A stretch of 6,448 bases of DNA from positions 1 through 6,448 of the forward strand of contig JAPLGJ010000164.1 of assembly GCA_026390215.1 (NCBI GenBank), read 5' to 3'. The DNA is from Caldisericota bacterium. GTDB taxonomy: Bacteria > Caldisericota > Caldisericia > Cryosericales > Cryosericaceae. Below the pieces are notes generated by a model. The model was given only the letters and a program-made list of their open reading frames with translations. It was not told the origin of the DNA and did no database searches. Numbering within the stretch: position 1 is the stretch's first letter; each line of letters opens with the position of its first letter. Position numbers and translations under genes: made by a program. Positions 1 through 6,113 of this stretch are shown here, one piece after another.

Positions 1-1
1 C

Positions 2-643
2 GGCAGTGTCGCCCTGCCTCCGGAGGGGTCACCCATCGATGCCTATCCCGCCGTCGTCGGGGAGATTCTCACGAAGATGGAGGCGACACTGCCCACAGAA
101 ACCTGCAAGCAGGTGCTTGCGGGCAACATGCACCAGATACCAGAGACGTCCTTTGCAGAGATGAGAGAGCGGTTTCAGAAGTCACCCGACATTGACGCGT
201 TCATTGTGGACCGTCATGCGCGCCTCGTCCAGGACCTCGAGGACCACATGAACCAGGGAAAAGTGTGGTATGAGCAGGTGATCACGCCAGAGGTACTGGA
301 GTATGTTCGCAACAATCCCGAGATCCAGGGCGGTGTTCGCCATGGCAACGTGATCCATGTCACCAAGATTCCGTTTGACCCTCAGGCGTACCTCGACGAG
401 AAGGATCCGACGAGAAAGCGGTATGACGCCTGTCACTGCCCGCTGGCACGCACGTCGATCGTTGCTGGCAAACCAGCTGTCTCACCGCTGTTCTGCTACT
501 GCAGCGCGGGCTTTGAGAAGCTACCCTTCGACGTCATCTTCGGCGAACCGGTCAAGGTTGAGGTCCTGGAGAGCGCCCTGGGAGGCAGCGACCGCTGTCG
601 CTTCGCCATCACCATCCCGGAGAGGTTCCGCAAGAATCCATAA
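2..643 (+). CDS. Cysteine-rich DUF6144 / ATC-hydrolase-like protein, 5' partial
   Basis: The reading frame is open to the left edge, so the true start probably lies outside the window. An ATG at 77 would give 188 residues but has no well-spaced ribosome site, and the 25 upstream codons read as plausible protein. Numbered from that ATG, the protein has Cys10, then a CHC motif (119-121), a CYCSAG motif (140-145) and Cys174 in a GGSDRCRF context. This pattern, a CPLA-like stretch, then Cys pairs, then G-x-x-x-C-x-F near the C-terminus, resembles DUF6144 and L-2-amino-thiazoline-4-carboxylate hydrolase-like proteins. The family assignment is from memory of the motif. No signal peptide or membrane segment is visible in the part present. 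The cysteines could bind a metal or do redox chemistry, but that is inference and the function is unknown. It converges on the gene ending at 859. Confidence 0.75.
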   Translation, partial: GSVALPPEGSPIDAYPAVVGEILTKMEATLPTETCKQVLAGNMHQIPETSFAEMRERFQKSPDIDAFIVDRHARLVQDLEDHMNQGKVWYEQVITPEVLEYVRNNPEIQGGVRHGNVIHVTKIPFDPQAYLDEKDPTRKRYDACHCPLARTSIVAGKPAVSPLFCYCSAGFEKLPFDVIFGEPVKVEVLESALGGSDRCRFAITIPERFRKNP

Positions 644-688
644 TCCAGTTGCAGCGCAAGTGCCTGAACCCGTATAGCAACACAAGAA

Positions 689-801
689 TGGATTCCCGCC
701 TTCGCGGGGAAGCGCCCTTCGGAAGCACCCCTCGCATGGGAAGAAAGTGCTCGGGAGAAGCACCCCTCGCCTTACACAGAAAGGCTCGGGGGGAATGACG
801 G
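689..801. repeat. Composite palindromic repeat, copy 1
   Basis: The unit begins TGGATTCCCGC (689-699) and ends GGGAATGACGG (791-801); the TTCCC and GGGAA near its ends are complementary. Inside are a CCCGC/GCGGG hairpin (695-708) and two modules with a 35-nt period. The 14-mer GAAGCACCCCTCGC recurs exactly at 722-735 and 757-770, and GCTCGGG at 749-755 and 784-790. Each module folds as CCCCTC-stem-loop-stem-TCGGG, with apical stems GCA/TGC in the first and GCCTT/AAGGC in the second. A related unit is at 6114-6213. No open frame of note crosses it. It looks like a dispersed REP- or MITE-type element; the copy number in the genome is unknown. Confidence 0.7.
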
Positions 802-803
802 AG

Positions 804-842
804 GGTGTAACATTCTCGAAACCGTCCCGAGAATGTTACACC
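804..842. repeat. Perfect 15-bp inverted repeat between convergent genes
   Basis: The left arm GGTGTAACATTCTCG (804-818) is exactly complementary to the right arm CGAGAATGTTACACC (828-842), with a 9-nt loop AAACCGTCC. It lies 16 nt beyond the stop of the leftward 2TM gene and directly after the composite repeat. It could act as a transcription barrier for the leftward operon, but neither side has the T-run of a standard intrinsic terminator. The TGTAACA core recurs at 6061 and 6086, which favours a repeat or mobile-element end. Confidence 0.75.
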
Positions 843-858
843 TGCGCGGCACCCCAGA

Positions 859-1155
859 TCAAGCCTTGGAGTCCGTGTTCCGGCGGTCGAGCTCCTGCTG
901 GATCTGCCGCTGTTCCCAGTCCTTGCCCAGGAACCGCCCGATGCCAAAGACCGAGAGAGCATGCACCGCGAGAGCGATACCCCATCCGATGAGGGGCCAG
1001 ACGAACCAGATGATGCCGTCGTTCTTTGCGAGCGTGGCAAGGTTCAGAACGGCAAGGGCGACATTGGCCAGCAGATACATGACCGCGTGGGCGTAGAACC
1101 CCTTGACCTCCTGGACCCGGTCCCTGGCCTTCTGGTACTCCTCGAACTCCGTCAC
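859..1155 (-). CDS. 2TM domain-containing small membrane protein
   Basis: A 98-residue protein with two predicted membrane helices, about residues 20-42 and 48-70, separated by a short polar turn (KNDG). The sequence around them (GFYAHAVMYLLANVALAVLN, then WFVWPLIGWGIALAVHAL) matches the 2TM domain pattern (PF13239 type): F-Y-x-H, a helix ending in Asn, then W-x-x-W-P-x-x-G-W-G and H-A-L. Both termini are charged and probably cytoplasmic; the C-terminal tail from W80 (WEQRQIQQELDRR) looks helical. Other 2TM domains occur alone or fused to histidine kinases or DNA-binding domains, and their role is unclear. I chose the GTG at 1155 because it overlaps the peroxiredoxin stop as GTGA, has a GAGG about 7 nt upstream, and begins just before the conserved region. 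A longer frame to 1221 adds only residues read out of frame from the peroxiredoxin gene. Confidence 0.85.
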   Translation of the reverse strand: MTEFEEYQKARDRVQEVKGFYAHAVMYLLANVALAVLNLATLAKNDGIIWFVWPLIGWGIALAVHALSVFGIGRFLGKDWEQRQIQQELDRRNTDSKA

Positions 1156-1619
1156 CCCAGCGCCTCGCGAGCTGCGGCAAGGACGGTGGCAATGTGTCCC
1201 GTGACCTTGACCTTGCGCCATTCGCGCACGATCTTGCCTTCAGGGTCGATCAGGAAGGTGCTCCGTTCCGTGCCCATGAAATCGTGTCCGGCAAGCCTCT
1301 TTCCCTTCCAGACACCAAGGGGTTCGAGCAGGACGTGCAGGGGGTCCGAAAGCAGTGTGAACGTGAGACCATCCTTGGTGGCGAAACGCGTATGTGACGC
1401 GACGGAATCTGCACTGATCCCGAAAACGCGCACGCCGAGCCGAAGAAACTCATCCTGCTGGTCCTGAAATCCCATCGCCTCTTGCGAGCATCCCGGCGTC
1501 ATGTCTCTGGGATAGCAGTACAGCACTGTCCAGTGCCCCCGCAAATGGGAGTCCCGTACCACCTCACCATTCTGATCCTGCAATTCAAAAGGCGGAAGCG
1601 TATCGCCGACTGTCTTCAT
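1152..1619 (-). CDS. PrxQ/BCP-type peroxiredoxin without the usual resolving cysteine
   Basis: A 155-residue thioredoxin-fold peroxidase of the AhpC/TSA superfamily, expected to reduce hydrogen peroxide or organic peroxides in the cytoplasm. The active site reads YPRDMTPGCSQEA, with the peroxidatic Cys at residue 44 preceded by the conserved Thr41 and Pro42. The conserved arginine is in TERSTFLID near residue 120. Most PrxQ/BCP proteins have a resolving Cys five residues after the peroxidatic one; here that position is Met49. The only other cysteine is Cys35, where family members usually have Phe or another hydrophobic residue. It may therefore work as a 1-Cys enzyme or use an unusual partner. 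The ATG at 1619 was chosen for its GGAGG site 5 nt upstream; a GTG at 1667 would add 16 residues that do not fit the family. It is the middle gene of the leftward operon. Confidence 0.92.
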   Translation of the reverse strand: MKTVGDTLPPFELQDQNGEVVRDSHLRGHWTVLYCYPRDMTPGCSQEAMGFQDQQDEFLRLGVRVFGISADSVASHTRFATKDGLTFTLLSDPLHVLLEPLGVWKGKRLAGHDFMGTERSTFLIDPEGKIVREWRKVKVTGHIATVLAAAREALG

Positions 1620-1624
1620 GTGTA

Positions 1625-1629
1625 CCTCC
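1625..1629 (-). promoter_or_regulatory. Ribosome-binding site fixing the peroxiredoxin start
   Basis: On the minus strand GGAGG stands 5 nt before the ATG at 1619. It decides for this start over the upstream in-frame GTG at 1667. Confidence 0.8.
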
Positions 1630-1670
1630 AGATCAAGAGTGTCCTCAGTATATCGCACAACAGTCACACA

Positions 1671-2786
1671 TCACTTCTTCAGTGACAGGAGATGCGCCAG
1701 CTCGGCGGCCGCCTGTGTCAGCAGTGCCCGCCCGTTTTCCATGGCTTCGCGTTCACTCATGGGGCGGTCAAGGATCGTGACAAACACGTCGATGCCGGCC
1801 TCGCGGACCTGCGCCCTATCGCGCACGGCCCCGGCGATAGCCACCGTCAACCCCTCCGGCGAAGTCTTGCGAAAACGCCGCGCCACACGGATTGGAGCCT
1901 TGCCGTACACTGTCTGAGCATCGATGCGTCCCTCCCCGGTCACGAGCACGGCGCATCCCACAGCCCGGGCGTCGAAGTTCTCCAGGTCCATGAAGAGTTC
2001 TGCCCCCGGCTCGAGGTGACCACCCAGCCATGCGACAGCCGCGCCACCGACACCGCCGGCAGCACCCGCTCCAGGCATATCGTGCATCCGTACGCCCGTC
2101 GTCTGCAGCGTGATGTCGGCCAGCCGTTCCAGGCCCTTCTCCAGCACTGTCACCATATCGGGCGTGGCTCCCTTCTGCGGACCGAACACCGCGGCTGCGC
2201 CTGTCGGACCGAGCAGAGGATTGACCACATCGCTCGCGACCACGAGCCTCGTCTGCTTCATGGGCGAGTTTGCCACGATACGAACCAGCCGGGACAATCC
2301 GTCACCGCCCCGCCATGAGGCATTCCCGGCCTCGTCGGTGATGCTGAAACCCAGCGCGGCCAGCATGCCGAGCCCGCCGTCCACGGTGGCAGAGCCGCCG
2401 ATGCCCAGGATGATACGGTCCGCACCGTGCTCCAGCGCATGTCTGATGAGCAGACCCGTCCCCCACGTCGTCGTCAGCATGGGGTTTCGTTCCTCGGCGG
2501 AAATCAGCGCCCATCCGGACGCCTTTGCCATCTCAATGACGGCCGTCTGGCCAAGCCACGCCACGGGCGCCTCGATGGGGCGCATCAGGGGATCAAACGT
2601 GCTCACGTATTCGACGCGTCCACCCAGGGCTGCCGCAACGTCGGTGGTCCCGTCGCCGCCATCGGCAAGGTAGACCCTCTCGACCTGAAACCCGGCCCCC
2701 TCGAACGCCAGAGCCACTGCATCGGTGGCGGCCTTCGTGGAGATGCTTCCCTTGAACGCATTCATGCTGACAAGGACCTTAGCCAT
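1671..2786 (-). CDS. Glycerate kinase (GlxK/GarK family)
   Basis: A 371-residue, full-length member of the bacterial glycerate kinase family (PF02595 type, usually about 370-385 residues). It phosphorylates D-glycerate with ATP; characterised relatives make mainly 2-phosphoglycerate, which enters lower glycolysis. Landmarks are the N-terminal SMNAFKGS (7-14), ADGGDGT (41-47), the glycine-rich GIGGSATVDGG (128-138), NPLLGPTGAA with FGPQKGA (189-207), GAGAAGG (239-245), and LVTGEGRID with GKAP (281-298), all typical and intact. No membrane segment is present and the protein should be cytoplasmic. The ATG at 2786 has a GGGGG ribosome site 5 nt upstream and begins at the conserved N-terminus. A promoter lies at 2888-2916, leaving a leader of about 95 nt. 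It is the first gene of the leftward operon; 51 nt separate it from the peroxiredoxin start. No glycolate, tartronate or serine-cycle genes are nearby to show where its glycerate comes from. Confidence 0.95.
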   Translation of the reverse strand: MAKVLVSMNAFKGSISTKAATDAVALAFEGAGFQVERVYLADGGDGTTDVAAALGGRVEYVSTFDPLMRPIEAPVAWLGQTAVIEMAKASGWALISAEERNPMLTTTWGTGLLIRHALEHGADRIILGIGGSATVDGGLGMLAALGFSITDEAGNASWRGGDGLSRLVRIVANSPMKQTRLVVASDVVNPLLGPTGAAAVFGPQKGATPDMVTVLEKGLERLADITLQTTGVRMHDMPGAGAAGGVGGAAVAWLGGHLEPGAELFMDLENFDARAVGCAVLVTGEGRIDAQTVYGKAPIRVARRFRKTSPEGLTVAIAGAVRDRAQVREAGIDVFVTILDRPMSEREAMENGRALLTQAAAELAHLLSLKK

Positions 2787-2887
2787 GATAACCCCCTTTG
2801 TGCCTGCTCAGCTCACGGCAAGCGACAAGGCAAGCACACCTGCGACCATCGACCCGACGGCGATGTTGCTCCGGGCAGCATATATCC

Positions 2888-2916
2888 ATTGTAGCAACGG
2901 GCCTGCAGAATGCCAT
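2888..2916 (-). promoter_or_regulatory. Probable sigma70-type promoter of the glycerate kinase operon
   Basis: Read on the minus strand, ATGGCA (2916-2911; 4 of 6 to TTGACA) is followed after 17 nt by TACAAT (2893-2888; 5 of 6 to TATAAT). Transcription would start near 2880, about 95 nt before the ATG at 2786. The match is by eye. Confidence 0.5.
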
Positions 2917-2928
2917 ACCGAAAAGGAC

Positions 2929-2956
2929 TTGACAATGCCGAGGGCCCGAAGACAAT
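2929..2956 (+). promoter_or_regulatory. Probable sigma70-type promoter of the ABC transporter operon
   Basis: A perfect -35 box TTGACA (2929-2934) is followed after 16 nt by GACAAT (2951-2956; 4 of 6 to TATAAT). CAATAT, 2 nt further on, is a weaker alternative -10. Transcription would begin near 2963, about 60 nt before the ATG at 3025. The -35 box is 12 bp from that of the divergent glycerate kinase promoter. Confidence 0.55.
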
Positions 2957-3011
2957 ATTGCGTGGTTGGCCAAAGTCCTTGCAGTGGGCAGAGGCTAGAG
3001 ACAGCAAAAGC

Positions 3012-3017
3012 GAGGAG
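3012..3017 (+). promoter_or_regulatory. Ribosome-binding site fixing the ATPase start
   Basis: GAGGAG stands 7 nt before the ATG at 3025. It supports this start over upstream in-frame codons in a frame that stays open for another 300 nt. Confidence 0.75.
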
Positions 3018-3024
3018 ATGCCAC

Positions 3025-3723
3025 ATGGTGATCGAACTGAACAGCGTAGGACGCAAGTACCAGATGGGGCAAGGCGAGTTCTGGGCACTGAAGGATGTCA
3101 CACTGAGTGTCCCAGAAGGCCAGCTCGTGACCATCCTCGGCCCGTCCGGCTCCGGCAAGTCGACCCTCTTGAACATCATGGGCGGCATCGACCGTGCAGA
3201 TGCTGGCACCGTCCGTGTCGCCGGCATCGACCTCTCACATGCATCAGACAGCGACCTCACCCAATTCCGACGAGACACCGTTGGCTTTGTGTTCCAGTTC
3301 TTCAACCTCATTCCGAACCTGACCGTCCAGGAGAACATCGAGGTGACGGCCAGCATCGTCAAGAAACCCTTGCCCATGGATGACATCCTCCAGGCAGTCA
3401 CACTGTCGTCCATGGCAAACCGTTTCCCGGCCGAATTGTCGGGCGGCGAACAGCAACGCGTCTCCCTTGCCCGTGCCGTCGTCAAGAATCCCGCCCTGCT
3501 GCTCGCTGACGAGCCTACCGGTTCGCTCGACTTTGCCACGTCACGGGACATCTTGCGCCTCCTTGTCCGGGTCAACGAACTCTACCACACGACAATTGTG
3601 CTGGTCACACACAATGTCGCCATTGCCGACATGACTGACCGCCTCATCCGGCTGCGCAGTGGAGAGATCGAGGAAGACCGTCTCGTCGGGCGCCGCATCA
3701 AGCCAGAGGAAGTGACCTGGTGA
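3025..3723 (+). CDS. ABC transporter ATPase, MacB/LolD/FtsE type
   Basis: A 232-residue nucleotide-binding subunit that powers the membrane protein encoded directly downstream; it should sit on the cytoplasmic face of the membrane as a dimer. All catalytic motifs are intact: Walker A GPSGSGKST (39-47), Q-loop Gln91 in FVFQFFNLIP, signature LSGGEQQR (138-145), Walker B LLLADEP with catalytic Glu163, D-loop SLD (167-169) and switch His196. The FQFFNLIP Q-loop and length are typical of the LolD/MacB group, whose members drive lipoprotein release, peptide or antibiotic export, or cell-wall hydrolase control. The start at 3025 has GAGGAG 7 nt upstream and matches the family N-terminus; the same frame is open back to 2725 but those codons lie in the promoter region. 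Its TGA stop overlaps the permease GTG by 4 nt, indicating translational coupling. Confidence 0.95.
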   Translation: MVIELNSVGRKYQMGQGEFWALKDVTLSVPEGQLVTILGPSGSGKSTLLNIMGGIDRADAGTVRVAGIDLSHASDSDLTQFRRDTVGFVFQFFNLIPNLTVQENIEVTASIVKKPLPMDDILQAVTLSSMANRFPAELSGGEQQRVSLARAVVKNPALLLADEPTGSLDFATSRDILRLLVRVNELYHTTIVLVTHNVAIADMTDRLIRLRSGEIEEDRLVGRRIKPEEVTW

Positions 3724-5951
3724 ACACGCTGCTGCGACGGTTGCCTCGAACGATCCATACCAACCGATGGCTCGTGTATGGCAGCATCACCCTGGTCCTG
3801 CTTGCCAGCATGCTGTATGCCACCCTCAATGCACTCGTCGTCGACATCGACGCCAGCATGACACGGTTTGGGCGTGAGTCTCAGATCGAGTCGGCCACGT
3901 TCATGCCGCAGAGACCATTTGTGGACCTGTCCGCGTTCGAAAGCGACCATGGGTTTGCCATTGAACGCCGCCGGGAGGTCGACGTCGCTGCAGGCGGAGA
4001 TCTCACACTGCGCGTGTTCGAACAGACGGTGCACGTGAACATCCCCGTCGTCACTGCTGGTCGCGATATCCAGGCCGACAGCGAGATGTTGCTCGGTCAG
4101 ACCGTGGCCACGGCACTCAAGATCCCCTTGGGAACAGCAATGACGCTTCTGGGACGTTCATTCACCGTCGTTGGTTTCGCTGCAGTCCCGGACTACATGT
4201 ACCCTATCAGGACGACTGACGATGCCGGTATCCTCCTTGACCCCAAAGCATTCGGCATTGCCGTTGTCACACCCGCTGCAATGGACGACCTTGCCCCCGA
4301 GGCGCTCACGACGTGGCACATCAGGACGATCGATGGTACGACGACCGCTGCGCGACAGGTACTGGCCGAAACCGTGGGGCTCACCTATTGGCAGGACATC
4401 CTGGCTAACCCTCGGTTCACGCTGGCCACAGCGAAGATAGAGGGTGCGACGTCGGTGTCCACCAGCATGCCGCTTGTCATCCTCCTGCTAACGTCGCTCC
4501 TGCTGGCTGCGGCGCAGGGCCGCACGGTCCGCATGCAACGGGCCCAGCTTGGTACCCTCAAGGCACTGGGCTACTCCACACGGCAGCTCGTCCTGCAGGA
4601 ACTGGCCCTTCCCACGCTGATTGCGCTGTCCGGGTCGACGCTGGGCGTGTTGACAGCGATCCTCTCCATGCGCCCCATGTTGAACTACATGGCCAGCTAC
4701 TTCAGCATCCCGTCATACGTGACGACCGTCCCATGGAGCGCGGCTCTCCTCGGCATCGTGGCTCCCACGTTTCTCATTGTTCCGGCCGTCGCTCTGGTCG
4801 CAGCACGTCTTCTGGGCCAGACCCCGGTGAAGCTGATGCAGACGACAGCCCTCAGCAGCCGTCCAGGTCTCCTGGAGCGGTCCTTTCACCTTACACAAGG
4901 CTCGTTTCAGAATCGGTTTGTGGTCAGAGCGGCTGTGCGCGGTTTGACGCGGCTGACGCTGCTGATGCTTGGCGCCATGCTTGCGGGCTACCTGCTCTTG
5001 TTTGGTGGAGCGATGCGCGACTCGATGGATACGCTTGTACGAGGCGCATTTCAGGACTCGCGGTACAACTACACTTACATGCTGACGGCCCCACAGCTTG
5101 AGAACCCATGGGGCGGAGAACCGTTGACGATCGCGCCGTTCACCACGATGGACGAACAGCTGACCTTCCAGGTCATGGGACTGCCAGAAACGTCGATGCT
5201 CTTCGTCCCTCGTGACAGCGCTGGTCAAGCGATTCCCATCGACCGGGTCATCATTACGCGTGCGCTTGCACACAAACTCAACCTGCAGCTCGGTGACTCG
5301 TGGACGATGCGGCAGGCGGCCACTGGACGAGAAGTCACGCTGACCGTGGGCGCCGTGGCCGAACTGTACACAACTGCCGCCATCATCATGCCCCAGCAAC
5401 AGCTGAACAGCCTCATTGAGGCGCCCCCCGGGACCTTCAACGCCCTCCTCAGCACGGCGAGCCTGCAAATACCGGATCAGAAGGTGCTGATGACACTGTC
5501 GATGGCGCAGAGCCGCGCAGCCTTCGACTCCATCATCGAGCCTCTCTGGATAGGCCTGGGAGCCATTGCAGTTGCAGCAGTGTTCATCGCGCTCATGGCC
5601 CTGTCGGTGGTTACGACCCTGACCGTCGAGGAGGAGCGCGTCACGATCTCGCTGCTGAAGGTCTTGGGATATCGCGTGGAGGAGCTGAACAGGATGGTCC
5701 TTGGATCAGGCATCGTCGCGGTGGGGACAGGCTTCGCCCTCAGCATCCCCCTGTTGCTATCTTCCCTTGCCAAGCTTCTTACGACGACAACTAGTGGAAT
5801 CAGCTTCAGCCTGCCGATACGACTCTCGCCACTGTCGATTGCGGTCTGCGCTGCCATCATGCTGGCGACATACTTCGTTTCCCTCACGGCGGCCCGCCGC
5901 AAAGTGCTGGGCGTACAAATGGCGGTTAGTCTCAAGGCGGCACGCGAGTAG
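3720..5951 (+). CDS. Double FtsX-domain ABC transporter permease
   Basis: A 743-residue membrane protein forming the transport unit with the preceding ATPase. It has two similar halves. The first has a helix at about 17-40, a large extracytoplasmic domain (about 41-245) and three helices (248-266, 296-316, 340-364). The second has a helix at about 408-431, another external domain (432-605) and three helices (608-632, 660-685, 703-725). Each half carries the FtsX/MacB-type cytoplasmic segment after its second helix: LGTLKALGYSTRQLVLQE (277-294) and ISLLKVLGYRVEELNRMV (643-660), likely coupling helices contacting the ATPase. Single FtsX/MacB permeases have four helices and dimerise; here both halves are fused, so one chain may be enough. 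Translation starts at a GTG overlapping the ATPase stop, with GAGGA 9 nt upstream. Substrate is unknown; export or lipoprotein handling is the family norm. Confidence 0.93.
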   Translation: MNTLLRRLPRTIHTNRWLVYGSITLVLLASMLYATLNALVVDIDASMTRFGRESQIESATFMPQRPFVDLSAFESDHGFAIERRREVDVAAGGDLTLRVFEQTVHVNIPVVTAGRDIQADSEMLLGQTVATALKIPLGTAMTLLGRSFTVVGFAAVPDYMYPIRTTDDAGILLDPKAFGIAVVTPAAMDDLAPEALTTWHIRTIDGTTTAARQVLAETVGLTYWQDILANPRFTLATAKIEGATSVSTSMPLVILLLTSLLLAAAQGRTVRMQRAQLGTLKALGYSTRQLVLQELALPTLIALSGSTLGVLTAILSMRPMLNYMASYFSIPSYVTTVPWSAALLGIVAPTFLIVPAVALVAARLLGQTPVKLMQTTALSSRPGLLERSFHLTQGSFQNRFVVRAAVRGLTRLTLLMLGAMLAGYLLLFGGAMRDSMDTLVRGAFQDSRYNYTYMLTAPQLENPWGGEPLTIAPFTTMDEQLTFQVMGLPETSMLFVPRDSAGQAIPIDRVIITRALAHKLNLQLGDSWTMRQAATGREVTLTVGAVAELYTTAAIIMPQQQLNSLIEAPPGTFNALLSTASLQIPDQKVLMTLSMAQSRAAFDSIIEPLWIGLGAIAVAAVFIALMALSVVTTLTVEEERVTISLLKVLGYRVEELNRMVLGSGIVAVGTGFALSIPLLLSSLAKLLTTTTSGISFSLPIRLSPLSIAVCAAIMLATYFVSLTAARRKVLGVQMAVSLKAARE

Positions 5952-5981
5952 CTCTTGTGTGGTTCGCTGGCAAGTAGGCTA

Positions 5982-6013
5982 GAGTCGCAGACTCGCCGGA
6001 CATGATTCTCCGG
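5982..6013 (+). terminator. Two small hairpins after the permease, possible weak terminator
   Basis: GAGTC-gca-GACTC (5982-5994) and CCGGA-8 nt-TCCGG (5996-6013) are consecutive perfect 5-bp hairpins 30 nt after the permease stop. No T-run follows, so intrinsic termination is doubtful. Confidence 0.25.
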
Positions 6014-6035
6014 TGGCATACGACAACACCAAGGA

Positions 6036-6060
6036 CAGGGCTGGATTCCCGCATGCGCGG
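6036..6060. repeat. Partial composite repeat, copy 2 (left end only)
   Basis: The 25 nt at 6036-6060 match 6108-6132 at 22 positions, a direct repeat with a 72-nt offset. It contains TGGATTCCCGC (6042-6052) as in copy 1 and the palindrome CGCATGCG, but the modules and GATGACGG end are missing. The spacer between the copies contains two direct TGTAACA motifs (6061-6067 and 6086-6092). Confidence 0.6.
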
Positions 6061-6113
6061 TGTAACAGGGGACAGACGTAGTTGTTGTAACATCACGATA
6101 ATGGGGGCAGGCC

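Noticed and set aside
689..842. A CRISPR-like array, considered because of the 35-nt period
   Set aside because: There are only two units, the repeated part is 14 nt, each unit is itself a hairpin, and no cas genes are present.
609..1040. A 143-codon minus-strand frame across the 644-858 intergenic region
   Set aside because: It covers the repeats and overlaps the well-supported 2TM gene in another frame; the translation is low-complexity Ser/Arg/Gly.
1622..1670. A possible internal promoter before the peroxiredoxin gene (TATACT on the minus strand)
   Set aside because: The -10-like box has no acceptable -35 at 16-18 nt, and the 51-nt gap is compatible with simple cotranscription.
2808..3575. 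A 255-codon minus-strand frame antisense to the ATPase
   Set aside because: It lies opposite intact Walker A, signature and Walker B motifs and has no independent family signal.
4887..4904. A stretch in the permease (CACCTTACACAAGGCTCG) resembling part of hairpin module 2 at 768-787
   Set aside because: It lies in a normally coding part of the permease, lacks the CCCCTC/TCGGGG frame, and the short match can arise by chance.
4713..5468. A 251-codon minus-strand frame inside the permease
   Set aside because: It is antisense to a clear FtsX-type permease, has no recognisable domain, and is the expected by-product of GC-rich codon use.
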